Both the position numbers and the translations under genes were made by a program. A DNA stretch of 64,000 bases, taken from NCBI RefSeq assembly GCF_030408775.1, contig NZ_CP047210.1, positions 496,001-560,000 on the forward strand. The letters run 5' to 3'. This document shows, piece by piece, positions 10,049 to 18,960 of this stretch (position 1 is its first letter; each line of letters begins with the position of its first letter). The DNA is from Corynebacterium fournieri. GTDB lineage: Bacteria; Actinomycetota; Actinomycetes; Mycobacteriales; Mycobacteriaceae. A model generated the notes under the pieces. It was given only the letters and a program-made list of their open reading frames with translations. It searched no databases and had not been told where the DNA came from.

Positions 10049-10516
10049 ATGTCCGGCAAAGCACCGTTTCGCGTTGGCGGGGACGAAGTGGTCCTCGCCG
10101 ACGTGTGCGCGCCGATTTCCTCGCTGACCATCCCGCTGTTGGAAGTCGTAGCCGTCACCGGCGTGGCGTGGATGGCTATCGGCTGGATGGACGTGACCCC
10201 GCACGTGGATGCGGGCATGCGCAACATCGTGGTGCTCGTCTGGGCGCTGTTGGTGTTGTGGCGGTTTGTCCTCCCGCTGGTGGCGTCGCGAAGGCGGCGC
10301 TTCATCCTCACCGACAAGCGCATCCTCGCCCGCGGCCGGCGCGGGGCAGTGGATTCGATCCCGCTGCGCCAGATCCATTCCGTGCGCCGGGAGCACGGCG
10401 GGTTGCAGGTGGCGGTGTACGGATACGCGCAACCGGTCGTGTTTGAGCGGGTGGGCCGGACCCGCGCCGTAGAGAAGGCGGTCCAGCGCGCACTCACCGG
10501 GCAGCGCCAGCGTTAG
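10049..10516 (+). CDS. PH domain (bPH2) membrane protein
   Basis: 155 residues. Two hydrophobic segments (about residues 25-45 and 55-78) precede a YdbS/bPH2-like domain beginning RRRRFILTDKRILARG and running through DSIPLRQIHSV. Function unknown; such domains often sit in membrane complexes. The order birA - PH-domain protein - purK - purE is conserved in actinobacteria as I remember it. TACCCT lies 8 bases before the ATG, so it may also have its own leaderless transcript. Convergent with the decarboxylase gene, 15 bases away. Confidence 0.75.
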   Translation: MSGKAPFRVGGDEVVLADVCAPISSLTIPLLEVVAVTGVAWMAIGWMDVTPHVDAGMRNIVVLVWALLVLWRFVLPLVASRRRRFILTDKRILARGRRGAVDSIPLRQIHSVRREHGGLQVAVYGYAQPVVFERVGRTRAVEKAVQRALTGQRQR

Positions 10517-10531
10517 GCGCCGGGTGCGCCG

Positions 10532-11272
10532 CTAGCGCGTCGCCTCGTCTTTGATTTCGGTGGTGTGCAGCTGCTCGTCCAGGTCGTCGGGGGAGAGCTG
10601 GCCGCCCAAAAACTCCGCGGTCACCGGCAGGTGCAGCTCCATGTCGGTGCCGGGGCACAGCTCGATTGTGGCTTCGTCGACTGTGTAGTCCAGCACGTGG
10701 CCGCCGCGGGAGTGGGCGTCGTCGATGAAGTGCACGTGGCAGCCCGGCACGCCAATGCCCTTCGCGTATGCGGGGGTGCGAAAGCCCCCGATGACGCCGT
10801 CGACGTCGGTGAAGACGTGCTCGGCGTCATCGGAGACCGCCTGCGACATCGGCGGGTAGGGCTTTTCCTGCTTGGTCACGGTGCGCACGCGGACCTGCTT
10901 GAACCGGCCGGTGATTTTCACGGCGGTGAAGAAGTTGTGGCTGGGCTCGGCGTCGTCGATGAACCTGGCCAGCTCGGAGCGCAACATTCCTGCGGGCGCG
11001 TCGAAGCGCAGGCGGGGCACGAAGTTGGTCACCACGGTAAACGGGGTGCGCTGGTCCAAATCGGCCACGCGTGCCTTGCCGTCGGAGGTGAGCTGGTGGC
11101 ACACGCCGTCGAGGATGAGCATTTCGCCGTCGAGGGCGTCGAAGGTGCCGAGTCCGAAGTTGCCTTTGCTCAAGATGTCGCCGATGGAAAGCTCGCCGTC
11201 GTAGATGCCGTCGAGCAGCGCGGTCATCAGGGAGTTCTGGAAGATGGTGTGGCGGGCGATCGTTGCAGACAT
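10532..11272 (-). CDS. budA: Alpha-acetolactate decarboxylase
   Basis: 246 residues. Converts 2-acetolactate to acetoin, diverting pyruvate-derived acetolactate away from valine and limiting acidification. Family signatures: FTAVKITGRFKQVRVRTV, with a metal-site segment GVPGCHVHFIDDAHSRGGHVLDY containing the zinc-binding histidines. No dedicated acetolactate synthase gene is adjacent, so the substrate probably comes from the branched-chain amino acid enzyme. Single gene, divergent from purK with 40 bases between start codons; TAGCAT lies 7 bases before the ATG, again leaderless geometry. I do not recall this enzyme in C. glutamicum, so it may be a lineage-specific trait. Confidence 0.88.
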   Translation of the reverse strand: MSATIARHTIFQNSLMTALLDGIYDGELSIGDILSKGNFGLGTFDALDGEMLILDGVCHQLTSDGKARVADLDQRTPFTVVTNFVPRLRFDAPAGMLRSELARFIDDAEPSHNFFTAVKITGRFKQVRVRTVTKQEKPYPPMSQAVSDDAEHVFTDVDGVIGGFRTPAYAKGIGVPGCHVHFIDDAHSRGGHVLDYTVDEATIELCPGTDMELHLPVTAEFLGGQLSPDDLDEQLHTTEIKDEATR

Positions 11273-11279
11273 GGCTGCG

Positions 11280-11305
11280 ATGCTAGTCGGAGGGGCGACT
11301 AGAGT
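11280..11305. promoter_or_regulatory. Divergent budA/purK promoter pair
   Basis: On the minus strand TAGCAT (11280-11285) is 7 bases from the budA ATG. On the plus strand TAGAGT (11300-11305) is 7 bases from the purK GTG. The two -10 boxes are 14 bases apart, so polymerases for the two genes must compete for the same DNA. Confidence 0.5.
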
Positions 11306-11312
11306 GTGCAGG

Positions 11313-12494
11313 GTGAGTAACGCCTATGGGATGCCCGTCGTCGCCGTCATCGGCGACGGCCAGTTGGCACGGATGATGCAAACGGACGCGATCGAGCTTG
11401 GGGTGGACACCCGCGTGCTCGCCTCGAGCAAGGAGGCTTCCGCGGCGCAGGTCTTCGGCGACGTGCGCCTCGGCGATTACACCAAGTTGGAGGATCTGCG
11501 GGCGGTCACCGACGGCGCGGATGCGGTCACGTTCGACCACGAGCATGTGCCCAACGAGTACGCGCAGATGCTTATCGACGGCGGCGTGACCGTCGAGCCC
11601 CGCCCCGACGCCTTGATCTACGCCCAGGACAAACTCGAGCAGCGCACCCGGCTTTCTCAGGCCGGCCTGCCCGTGCCGGCCTTCGCCGCGATCGAGTCGA
11701 AAGCGGATGCGGAGGCGTTCTGGGGCGAAAAAGACGGCCAGGTGTGCCTGAAGGCCACCCGCGGCGGCTACGACGGCCACGGCGTGTGGTTTCCGAAGTC
11801 GAAGGATGAGTGCGCCGAGCTGGTGGAAGAGCTGCTCGGGCGCGACCTGCCGCTGATGGCGGAGCAAAAGGTCGCGTTCACCCGCGAGCTGTCCGCCATG
11901 GTGGCGCGCAACCGCTCCGGCGACGTGCGCGCCTGGCCGGTGGTGGAGTCGCGCCAGGACGGCGGCATCTGCCGGGTTGCTATCGCACCTGCGCCGAACA
12001 TGTCCGCCGAGCTGGCGAAGCACTGCGAGGAGCTGGCCGTGCGCGTCGCGGAGGGCCTCGGCGTGACCGGCGTGCTGGCGGTGGAGCTGTTCGAGTACGA
12101 GGGCGAAAACGGCCCGGAGGTCAGCGTCAACGAGCTGGCCATGCGCCCGCACAACACCGGCCACTGGACGCAGGACGGGTGTGTGACCTCCCAGTTCGAG
12201 CAGCATCTGCGCGCGGTGCTGGATTGGCCGCTCGGGGCCGTCGACACGCTGGCTCCGGCGACGGTGATGGTCAACACCCTCGGCGGCGACGAAGACCCGG
12301 ACACCCCGATGGCCGAGCGCGTCGTTGCGGTGATGCGTAAGTACCCGCAGGCCAAGGTTCACCTCTACGGCAAGGACCACCGCCCAGGCCGCAAGATGGG
12401 CCACATCAACGTGTGCGCGGACAGCGTCGACGAGGCGCTCGCGGTGGCGGAGGACGCCGCGCACTACATCATCCACGCAACCTGGAAGGACTAG
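11313..12494 (+). CDS. purK: 5-(carboxyamino)imidazole ribonucleotide synthase
   Basis: 393 residues. ATP-grasp enzyme that carboxylates AIR to N5-CAIR in purine synthesis. Seen: the N-terminal GDGQLARMM (usually GgGQLGrM), [13 protein letters not shown] in the ATP-grasp lid, and [19 protein letters not shown] near the C-terminus. The start is set at GTG 11313 ([10 protein letters not shown]), 7 bases after TAGAGT; an in-frame ATG lies at 11331. It is directly followed by purE after 4 bases, so the two successive reactions are co-expressed. Confidence 0.92.
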   Translation: MSNAYGMPVVAVIGDGQLARMMQTDAIELGVDTRVLASSKEASAAQVFGDVRLGDYTKLEDLRAVTDGADAVTFDHEHVPNEYAQMLIDGGVTVEPRPDALIYAQDKLEQRTRLSQAGLPVPAFAAIESKADAEAFWGEKDGQVCLKATRGGYDGHGVWFPKSKDECAELVEELLGRDLPLMAEQKVAFTRELSAMVARNRSGDVRAWPVVESRQDGGICRVAIAPAPNMSAELAKHCEELAVRVAEGLGVTGVLAVELFEYEGENGPEVSVNELAMRPHNTGHWTQDGCVTSQFEQHLRAVLDWPLGAVDTLAPATVMVNTLGGDEDPDTPMAERVVAVMRKYPQAKVHLYGKDHRPGRKMGHINVCADSVDEALAVAEDAAHYIIHATWKD

Positions 12495-12498
12495 ACAG

Positions 12499-13002
12499 TT
12501 GGCACAGCCGCAAGTTGGCATCATCATGGGCTCCGATTCGGACTGGGACACCGTTGCCCCGGCCGCGGAGGTACTCGCCGAGTTCGGCATCCCGTTCGAG
12601 GTGGGTGTGGTCTCCGCGCACCGCACGCCGGAGAAGATGCTGGCCTACGCCAAGGAGGCCCACACCCGCGAACTCAAGGTGATCATCGCCTGCGCCGGCG
12701 GTGCGGCTCACCTGCCGGGCATGGTCGCCGCAGCCACGCCGCTGCCCGTCATCGGCATCCCGCGCGCACTGGACACCCTCGACGGGCTGGATTCGCTGCT
12801 GTCTATCGTGCAGATGCCGGGCGGGGTTCCGGTCGCGACCGTGTCCATCGGCGGCGCGAAAAACGCGGGCCTGCTCGCCGCGCGCATCTTGGGGGCGGAC
12901 GACCCGTCGGTGCAGCGCCAGATGGTGGACTACCAGGCCCGCATGGCCAGCGAGGTGGAGCGCAAAGACGAGGCGCTGCGCCAGCGCCTGATGGGTGAAT
13001 AG
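12499..13002 (+). CDS. purE: N5-CAIR mutase, class I PurE
   Basis: 167 residues. Moves the carboxyl group of N5-CAIR to make CAIR. Class I signatures: [17 protein letters not shown] and [11 protein letters not shown], with [11 protein letters not shown] near the end. The start is a TTG at 12499 (read MAQPQVG), 4 bases after the purK stop, which implies translational coupling. Its last 8 bases overlap the GTG of the next gene. Confidence 0.93.
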   Translation: MAQPQVGIIMGSDSDWDTVAPAAEVLAEFGIPFEVGVVSAHRTPEKMLAYAKEAHTRELKVIIACAGGAAHLPGMVAAATPLPVIGIPRALDTLDGLDSLLSIVQMPGGVPVATVSIGGAKNAGLLAARILGADDPSVQRQMVDYQARMASEVERKDEALRQRLMGE

Positions 13003-13462
13003 CCCCATCGTCGTTTTGGGCGCCCGCATCATCGACGGGCGCCCGTCGCGCATGCTCGAATTCCGGCTGCGCAAAGCACTGCAGGTCTGGCAGGCCGCAC
13101 CAGCTCCGTTGGTGGTGTCCGGCTCCGGCGAGGCGGAGGTGATGGCCGACTGGTTGCTGGCCCGCGGGGTGCCGGAGGCGTCGATAGTTAAAGAGCCGCA
13201 GGCGCGCTCCACCAACGAAAACCTGGAGCGCTCCCGGGCACTGTTCCCGGAAGCGGAGTACCTGACTGTGGTCACTAGCAGTTTCCACGTCCCGCGCACG
13301 CGGGTGTGGGCGTGGCACTTAGCCATTCCGGTGCGCGTGATTGCCGCGCCGACGCCGGAGACGTCGCGGATGAAAAACTACGCGCGCGAAGTGGTGGCGC
13401 TGCCGCATTCCGTCACGCGGGTGGTTTGGCGGCGTTTCGTGCGCCGCGTTTTTGGGCGGTAG
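12995..13462 (+). CDS. YdcF/SanA family protein (DUF218)
   Basis: 155 residues with the DUF218 pattern: [13 protein letters not shown] at the start, [24 protein letters not shown] in the middle and [15 protein letters not shown] near the C-terminus. The family is linked to envelope functions and its biochemical activity is unclear; polar residues in these motifs suggest a nucleotide or sugar-nucleotide pocket. Here no membrane segment is seen, so only the soluble core is present. Overlaps purE by 8 bases, therefore the third gene of the purKE operon. Confidence 0.72.
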   Translation: MNSPIVVLGARIIDGRPSRMLEFRLRKALQVWQAAPAPLVVSGSGEAEVMADWLLARGVPEASIVKEPQARSTNENLERSRALFPEAEYLTVVTSSFHVPRTRVWAWHLAIPVRVIAAPTPETSRMKNYAREVVALPHSVTRVVWRRFVRRVFGR

Positions 13463-13493
13463 CCGCCGGGGTGAACCCGCAGCCCTGGGACCC

Positions 13494-13796
13494 CTACTTC
13501 TGCACGCCGGGCAGCTGAATGCCCAGGTGCGGGCCGGCGAAGTACAGGCCGGCGGTGCCCAGGGTAGCCACGATGGCGAGGATGCCTGCGAGCAGGCCCG
13601 CGAAGCGCTTCGCGTTATCCACCTCCGCCTGGGTGAAGTCGGAGCTGCCCGGGCCGGACGCCTTTTGGACTGCAGTGTTCGGAGTGTTTGGGGTGCCCGC
13701 CGGTGCAGCGGTGGCCGCCGGAGCGAAACCGCCTGCCGCCACGGCGACAGCGAGTGCGGGGGCGATGGCGCGGCGGGAGATGGAGCGGGTGAGCAT
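13494..13796 (-). CDS. Small secreted or membrane protein
   Basis: 100 residues, not assigned to a family. It begins with a signal peptide (MLTRSISRRAIAPALAVAV, cleavage probably after ATAAPA near residue 33), continues with a Thr/Pro/Ser-rich linker (NTPNTAVQKASGPGSSD) and has one C-terminal hydrophobic helix (GLLAGILAIVATLGTAGLYFAG). This suggests a small exported protein anchored by its C-terminus. Start 13796 is supported by GAAGGAC upstream. Function unknown. A similar short anchored layout is common in corynebacterial envelopes. Confidence 0.6.
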   Translation of the reverse strand: MLTRSISRRAIAPALAVAVAAGGFAPAATAAPAGTPNTPNTAVQKASGPGSSDFTQAEVDNAKRFAGLLAGILAIVATLGTAGLYFAGPHLGIQLPGVQK

Positions 13797-13854
13797 GGGC
13801 AGGTCCTTCGTCGGCGTTGGCGGGTATATCCGCCACAGAATAGCCGATGGAGGG

Positions 13855-14514
13855 CTACTGCCCGTCAATGAAGCGGGTGACTTTTTCCGCCTCGGCGATC
13901 TCCTGCAGCCGCTCGGCGGAGACCAGACCCGCTACGACGACCACGGAACCGCCCGCGGCGATTGGGGCGAGCACGGAGCTGACGAATTCTTCGGTGGTGT
14001 GCCAGTCCTGCACGAGGTAGCGCTCCGCCTCGACGCCCGGGGCCGAAAAGGAACTCAGCTCTGGGGAGGAGCCGAAGTAGGCGTCGCCGTAGAAGCGCAC
14101 GGTGGGGCCGAAGTCGACGGTGCCGACCGGCAGTTCACCGCCGGCTTCCACCACGCCGCGGCCGAACGGGTCGTCGGAGACGACCACGCAGTCCGGCACG
14201 TCGCTCCACCGGGCGGCGCCGTCCACAGTGGTGAAGACGACGTCGGGGGAGGGGGTGCCGGAGGCGTCAATAAGCGGAGTGCGCGAGGAGTTGAACGCGC
14301 CGATGGCGATGACGGCCGCCTGCCAGGACACGGGCAGATCGATGGCGATGCCGCCCTCGATTTCGAATTCCTCGTCCAGCATGTTGGCCACCTTGCTGGC
14401 CCAGTTGTCCAGCGTCTGAGCCGAGAAATCCATGCGCACGCCGCGCGCGTCGTCGTAGACGGTCAAGCGCGGTGCGGCGGGATCGGTCTGCATCAATGGT
14501 GCGAGCATGCTCAT
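13855..14514 (-). CDS. TIGR03089-like family protein
   Basis: 219 residues, resembling the small actinobacterial family TIGR03089, which looks like a truncated AMP-binding (acyl-CoA synthetase) N-terminal fold: LTVYDDARGVRMDFSAQTLDNWASKVANML, then DLPVSWQAAVIAIGAF, and SVVVVAG near the end. No adenylation core motif (SGTTGxPK) is present, so it is unlikely to be a working ligase. Start at 14514, 8 bases after TACGAT on the minus strand, which fits a leaderless message; ATG 14508 is an alternative. Located next to the LCP/WbbL envelope cluster; function unknown. Confidence 0.7.
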   Translation of the reverse strand: MSMLAPLMQTDPAAPRLTVYDDARGVRMDFSAQTLDNWASKVANMLDEEFEIEGGIAIDLPVSWQAAVIAIGAFNSSRTPLIDASGTPSPDVVFTTVDGAARWSDVPDCVVVSDDPFGRGVVEAGGELPVGTVDFGPTVRFYGDAYFGSSPELSSFSAPGVEAERYLVQDWHTTEEFVSSVLAPIAAGGSVVVVAGLVSAERLQEIAEAEKVTRFIDGQ

Positions 14515-14541
14515 GCCCGCCCATCGTAAGGGGCAATTGCT

Positions 14542-16152
14542 TTACGACGCCAGCATGATCGACGCCCCGGGGCCCAGCGGCAGGTCGAACTGGTACCAGA
14601 TGAACAGCAGCACCACCCAGAAGAGCCAGAACGACACGGTGAACACGATCAGGCGCGACATCAGGGTGCCGATGCCGGCCTTGGGTTCGTAGCGGCGCAG
14701 CTGGGTGAGAATGACAATGATGTACGGGTTGAGCGGGGTGATGATCTGCGTTGCGGAATCACCCAGGCGGTACGCGGCCTGGATGAACGCCGGATCGAAG
14801 CCGAGCAGCGCGAACATGGGCACGAACACCGCGGCCATGAGCGTCCAGAGCGCGGAACCGGAGGTGATGAGCAGGTTCAGGCAGGACGCGAGGATGACGA
14901 AGGTGAGGATTGCGCCGAAGCCGTCGATGCCGGCGGCCTCGAGCGCCTGCGCGCCCCTCACCGCGGTCCAGGCGCCGATGCCGGACCAGTTGAACAGGGC
15001 GATGAACTGGCCCAGGATGAACGCGAGGACGAGAAACCCTGTCATTTCCTTGATGGATTCGCCCATCATCTCGGTCACGTCCGTCACCCGCTTGATGGTG
15101 CCGGCTGCCCGGCCGTAGACCAGGCCCATGACCACGAAGTAGAGCACGACGATGAACACGGAGGACTCCATCAACGGCGAGTCCGGCAGGAAGGTGCCCT
15201 CCTCGTTGCGCCACGGGGAATTAGGCACCAGCACGGCGGCGGTGCCCACGACGGTGAGCAAGAGCGTGGCCCACAGGGTGGCGGCCAGGCCGCACTTTTC
15301 CGCCGGGGTGAGCTCCGCGGTGATCTCGTTGCCCTTGTCGTCCAAGTCCGGGGCGTGGTCTCCCTTGGCGATCTCGGCGGGCACACCTTGCTTGACTAGG
15401 CGCGGCTCCAACACCTTGTCAATGAGCAGCCCGGCGAGAAAACCGAGGAAGGATGCGGAGGCCACGTTGAACCAGTAGTTGGACATCACGGTGACCTCGT
15501 TGGCCTGCAGGCTGGGCAGCACCTCCATCACGGAGTTGGTGATGCCGGCGAACAGCGCGTCGAGCGAGCCGGGCAGAATCGAGGTGGCGTAGCCCGCGCC
15601 GACGGAGGCGAACCCGCCCAGCAAGCCGGCCACCGGGTGGCGGCCGGCGGCCTTGAACACCATCGCGGCCAGCGGCGGAATGACAATGAATGCCGGGTCG
15701 GCGATGAGGGAGGCGGACACGCCGATCAGCCCCACCGCGTAAGGCAGGATGGCTTTGTTCGCGGAACCGAACAAGCGGCGGATGAGGGCGGAGAGCATCC
15801 CGGAGCGCTCCGCGATGCCCACAGCCAAAATAATGGGCATGACGTAGACCAGCGGCGGGAAGCCGACGTAGTTTTCACCGAGGTTGACCGTGAACCACGC
15901 CAGACCATCTTTGGTGAAGAGGCCGTGGATCGGCTTGACCTCGTCGGAGCCGGGGACCTGCACTTGCGCACCGGACCAGGCCATGAGCGTGGAGATGACC
16001 GCGGTGATGAAAAAGAGCAGGAGGAAGAGGGTGAACGGCTCGGGGAGCTTGTTTCCCGCCTTCTCAATGGTGTGCAAGACACGGTCAGCAGCGCCAGGTT
16101 TCGCGGGCTGTGCCGTATCTTGCTGCGGATTGGGTCGTGTGGTGTTGGTCAT
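14542..16152 (-). CDS. AbgT family transporter
   Basis: 536 residues with about 11-13 hydrophobic helices. The AbgT family moves p-aminobenzoyl-glutamate (a folate breakdown product) inward or, in MtrF/YdaH members, exports sulfonamides; direction here is unknown. Recognisable segments: LPEPFTLFLLLFFITAV, PPLVYVMPIILAVGIAERSG, the internal LIADPAFIVIPPLAAMVF and SGSALWTLMAAVFVPMFALL near the second re-entrant loop. Start chosen at ATG 16152 (MTNTTRP); a TTG at 16170 is possible. Transcribed singly; the 120 bases upstream carry a repeat described separately. Confidence 0.88.
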   Translation of the reverse strand: MTNTTRPNPQQDTAQPAKPGAADRVLHTIEKAGNKLPEPFTLFLLLFFITAVISTLMAWSGAQVQVPGSDEVKPIHGLFTKDGLAWFTVNLGENYVGFPPLVYVMPIILAVGIAERSGMLSALIRRLFGSANKAILPYAVGLIGVSASLIADPAFIVIPPLAAMVFKAAGRHPVAGLLGGFASVGAGYATSILPGSLDALFAGITNSVMEVLPSLQANEVTVMSNYWFNVASASFLGFLAGLLIDKVLEPRLVKQGVPAEIAKGDHAPDLDDKGNEITAELTPAEKCGLAATLWATLLLTVVGTAAVLVPNSPWRNEEGTFLPDSPLMESSVFIVVLYFVVMGLVYGRAAGTIKRVTDVTEMMGESIKEMTGFLVLAFILGQFIALFNWSGIGAWTAVRGAQALEAAGIDGFGAILTFVILASCLNLLITSGSALWTLMAAVFVPMFALLGFDPAFIQAAYRLGDSATQIITPLNPYIIVILTQLRRYEPKAGIGTLMSRLIVFTVSFWLFWVVLLFIWYQFDLPLGPGASIMLAS

Positions 16153-16205
16153 ACACTCTGGTTCTACCAAAGCATCTACCTGGATTCCTTCGGTACGGCA
16201 AAAAT

Positions 16206-16234
16206 TCGTGGAATAAGTTTCCCAACTCGTGGAA
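16206..16234. repeat. Direct repeat TCGTGGAA, 21-bp period, before AbgT gene
   Basis: TCGTGGAA occurs at 16206-16213 and 16227-16234. The start-to-start distance of 21 bp is two helical turns, so a dimer could bind one DNA face. Between them is a small dyad GGAA-taagt-TTCC (16210-16222). It lies 54-82 bases upstream of the transporter start. Confidence 0.35.
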
Positions 16235-16255
16235 CGCAGGTGGGCGTTCGGGGCG

Positions 16256-16274
16256 GGCGCGCGGCTTGCGCGCC
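16256..16274 (-). terminator. Possible hairpin after the LCP gene
   Basis: GGCGCGC and GCGCGCC form a perfect 7-bp stem with a 5-base loop just past the LCP stop codon. No U-run follows, so termination by it alone is uncertain. Confidence 0.3.
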
Positions 16275-16275
16275 G

Positions 16276-17868
16276 TTAGTTCACGCAGCGCGGGCTGTCG
16301 CCGTCTGCGGTGATCTCCGGCGCGATCTCGGCGGCGCCGAAGTCCTCGCCAGGCGTGCCAACCGGGGCGTCTTGCTCGGCTTCCTCAGCAGTCAACATTC
16401 CGGGACCCGCGTAGTCCGAGGAGACCACCGCGATCAGGCTGCCGGGCTCGAGCGTGGCGTTGGCCACCACCGGCACACCGCCGAGCAGCTGTGCGAGCTC
16501 CTGCGCCGCCGGGTCGTCCGCGTCCGGCGCGAGCACCTGGCTTTGGGCGTACAGCCCTTCCATGGCGTTGGCCACCTCGGCCACCTCGACGCCTTGCTTG
16601 CCCAGCTCCTCGCTCACCCGGCCGGCCTGCCCCGGCACGCCGCCGGCGTTGAGCACGGTGACGTTGTAGGCGCTGAACACGGAGGAATCTGCGGCAGAAG
16701 AGGAGCTCGTCTCCGTTGACGAGTTCTCGCCCTCGGAGCCGTCGTCGGCCTCCACGGTGTCCTCCATGAACCGGTGCACCTCGGGCACATCAACGGTGAT
16801 GATGGACTCGCCGTAGTCGCCCACACCGTTGACGGAGGTCACCGGGATGGTGGTGAAGGTGACGTTGTCGCCAGCCAGCCCGGAAAGCTGCTGGGCGAAG
16901 CGGACCACGTCCCACCCCTTGTCCAGGGTGACAGAGCGCTCCGCCGCGTTGGCCAGCTCGCGCAGCCGAGCCGGGTTGGTCAAGGTGCCCGCCGAGAGCA
17001 TGTTGCGCACCAGGGAGGCCATGAACACCTGCTGGCGCACGATGCGGTCGAGATCGCCGCGTGGCAGGTCGTGGCGCTGGCGTACGAAAGACAGTGCCTG
17101 GGTGCCGTTGAGCGTTTGCACTCCGGCGGGGAAGCGGGCGCCAGACAGCGGCTCGTTCACCTCGTTGTTCAAACACACGGTCACTCCGCCGACTGCGTCG
17201 GTGAGCAGGACGAAACCGAGCAGGCCCACCTGTGCAAAGTGGTCGACTTCCACACCGGTGAGGTTGGCCACTGCGTCGATAAGCCCTTCCTGGCCCGCGC
17301 GCGCAACCTGCTGCTCCAGCTCCTGGCCTTCGGACATGCCGTGCTCTTCAATCAACTCCTCGCGCTTGTCCGCTGCATAAGCGCCATACACGCCGTTGAT
17401 CTTGAGGTTGCCGTATGTCTCGTCGTGGACGTACGTGTCGCGCGGGATGGACACGGCTGTCGCCTTCGAACCGTCCTCGGGTACGCGGATGACCATGATC
17501 GTGTCGGTGTTGATCTCGCCGTCCGCCACACCGGCGTTGAGGCGGGAGAGCTCTTCCTCGCTCAGCGGGTTGCCCTGCGCGTCGGTGCGGGAATCCGAGC
17601 CGACCAACAGGATATCCACCGCGCCGTCAAGGGCGTCGGCGTCCTTCTTGCCTTTGGTTCTGCTCTGCGAGCTCACGTCCAGCTCGGAGGCGGAAAGTTG
17701 GCCGCCCAAGCGGCCGACGGAGAAGTAGCCCACGCCTGACAGAGTCAGCGCCAGGGCGGACACCGCCGCTAGGACACCCTTGACTACCGGGTGGCCGGAC
17801 TGCGACACGTCGCGCGTTCGCGAGGGTGCCGCCTGGATGTCGCGGGCGCGCCGGTTGGGGTCAGTCAC
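16276..17868 (-). CDS. lcpA: LytR-CpsA-Psr family ligase with LytR_C domain
   Basis: 530 residues. LCP enzymes transfer lipid-linked glycopolymers to peptidoglycan; in corynebacteria LcpA attaches arabinogalactan. Layout: cytoplasmic N-terminus, one membrane helix (about residues 28-50), LCP domain with VGSDSRTD, VSIPRDTYV and the Arg-rich DLPRGDLDRIVRQQVF, a Ser/Glu-rich linker, then a LytR_C domain starting YNVTVLNAGGVPGQAGRV. It is divergent from wbbL, which builds the linker that this enzyme would transfer. GTG start at 17868 is exactly 7 bases after TATACT on the minus strand, predicting a leaderless mRNA. Confidence 0.9.
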   Translation of the reverse strand: MTDPNRRARDIQAAPSRTRDVSQSGHPVVKGVLAAVSALALTLSGVGYFSVGRLGGQLSASELDVSSQSRTKGKKDADALDGAVDILLVGSDSRTDAQGNPLSEEELSRLNAGVADGEINTDTIMVIRVPEDGSKATAVSIPRDTYVHDETYGNLKINGVYGAYAADKREELIEEHGMSEGQELEQQVARAGQEGLIDAVANLTGVEVDHFAQVGLLGFVLLTDAVGGVTVCLNNEVNEPLSGARFPAGVQTLNGTQALSFVRQRHDLPRGDLDRIVRQQVFMASLVRNMLSAGTLTNPARLRELANAAERSVTLDKGWDVVRFAQQLSGLAGDNVTFTTIPVTSVNGVGDYGESIITVDVPEVHRFMEDTVEADDGSEGENSSTETSSSSAADSSVFSAYNVTVLNAGGVPGQAGRVSEELGKQGVEVAEVANAMEGLYAQSQVLAPDADDPAAQELAQLLGGVPVVANATLEPGSLIAVVSSDYAGPGMLTAEEAEQDAPVGTPGEDFGAAEIAPEITADGDSPRCVN

Positions 17869-17875
17869 GCGGGGA

Positions 17876-17881
17876 AGTATA
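17876..17881 (-). promoter_or_regulatory. lcpA -10 box
   Basis: TATACT on the minus strand, 7 bases before the GTG start at 17868. The divergent wbbL promoter is about 90 bases away. Confidence 0.55.
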
Positions 17882-17966
17882 CGACATCACCGTCCAAACC
17901 CGGCCAAACCCATCCAAACACTGGTTTAGCCCTGTGCCGTACACCGTTTTCAGCCTTTGCCGTGGG

Positions 17967-17972
17967 TATGAT
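17967..17972 (+). promoter_or_regulatory. wbbL -10 box
   Basis: TATGAT, 10 bases before the GTG at 17983. The in-frame ATG at 17968 lies inside this hexamer and would not be transcribed from it, which favours the GTG as start. Confidence 0.45.
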
Positions 17973-17982
17973 TCCAGCCATT

Positions 17983-18906
17983 GTGAACGCAGATTTTTCA
18001 AACTCGACCGCCTCTGACGCGCCGCTGGCGGTGATTACGGTGACGTATTCGCCCGGCGAGCATCTGTCGCACCTGATCGCCTCGCTCGATGCGGCGTCTA
18101 CAGGAGAGGTGCTGCTGGTCTGCGCGGACAACGGCTCCACTGACGGGGCCCCGCAGCGCGCCGCCGCCGAGCACGGCAACGTCGAGTTCTTCTCCACTGG
18201 CGGCAACATCGGCTACGGTGCCGCCATCAACGCGGCGGTGGCAGCGCTCGCGCAGCGTCGGCGCACTGGGGCGATTCGCGGCGACTACTTCCTCATCGTG
18301 AATCCGGACGTGGAGTTCGGCCCGGGCAGTGTGGACGAGCTGCTTCGCTGCATCGACGCGGACCTGCGCGTGGGTGCGGCGGGGCCGCGGATTGAAGAGG
18401 CGGACGGGTCCGCCTACCCCAGCGCCCGCGAGGTGCCCGGCCTTGCCACGGGCATCGGGCATGCGGTGCTTTACGACGTCTGGCCTGGCAACCCGTTTTC
18501 CCGCGCCTACCAGGCCAACGCCAACATGCACGCCCAGCGCACCGCAGGGTGGCTCTCCGGGGCGTGCCTGCTGGTGCGCTGGGATGCCTTCGACGCTATC
18601 GGCGGTTTCGACGAGCGCTACTTCATGTACTTAGAGGACATCGACTTCGGCGACCGGCTCTCCCGGGCGGGGTGGGACAACCTGTACTGCCCGTCGTCAG
18701 TCATCCTGCACGACCAAGGGCACGTGGCGGGGAAGTTCCGCAAAGTCACGGTGCCCGCGCACCATGGGTCGGCCTACCGCTTCCAGCGCGACCGGCACCC
18801 GCACGCGTGGCAGGCGCCGCTGCGTTGGGCGTTGTGGCTGGGGCTGAAAGTGCGCGGCGCCTTCCAGCTCGGGCTGCGCTCGCCGCGCCGGGCGGTTAAG
18901 ACATAG
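17983..18906 (+). CDS. wbbL: Rhamnosyltransferase of the arabinogalactan linker
   Basis: 307 residues from the GTG at 17983. A GT2-type enzyme expected to add rhamnose from dTDP-rhamnose to GlcNAc-PP-decaprenol, making the linker between peptidoglycan and arabinogalactan. Seen: VITVTYSPGEHL, the nucleotide-binding DNGSTDGAP, GGNIGYGAAIN, the metal site NPDVEF, and GGFDERYFMYLEDIDFGDRL with the acceptor-side acidic residues. No membrane helix, so it works at the cytoplasmic face. Neighbours lcpA (divergent) and manC (54 bases downstream) share the envelope pathway. Start alternative: ATG 17968. Confidence 0.88.
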   Translation: MNADFSNSTASDAPLAVITVTYSPGEHLSHLIASLDAASTGEVLLVCADNGSTDGAPQRAAAEHGNVEFFSTGGNIGYGAAINAAVAALAQRRRTGAIRGDYFLIVNPDVEFGPGSVDELLRCIDADLRVGAAGPRIEEADGSAYPSAREVPGLATGIGHAVLYDVWPGNPFSRAYQANANMHAQRTAGWLSGACLLVRWDAFDAIGGFDERYFMYLEDIDFGDRLSRAGWDNLYCPSSVILHDQGHVAGKFRKVTVPAHHGSAYRFQRDRHPHAWQAPLRWALWLGLKVRGAFQLGLRSPRRAVKT

Positions 18907-18960
18907 ACGATCCGGGCGCTCTCCGGACATCGAAGATCAGCGAGAAGAAAAGGACAGGCA

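Noticed and set aside
16270-17868. LCP protein as transcription attenuator LytR
   Set aside because: Old name only; domain layout and wbbL neighbour point to a glycopolymer ligase.
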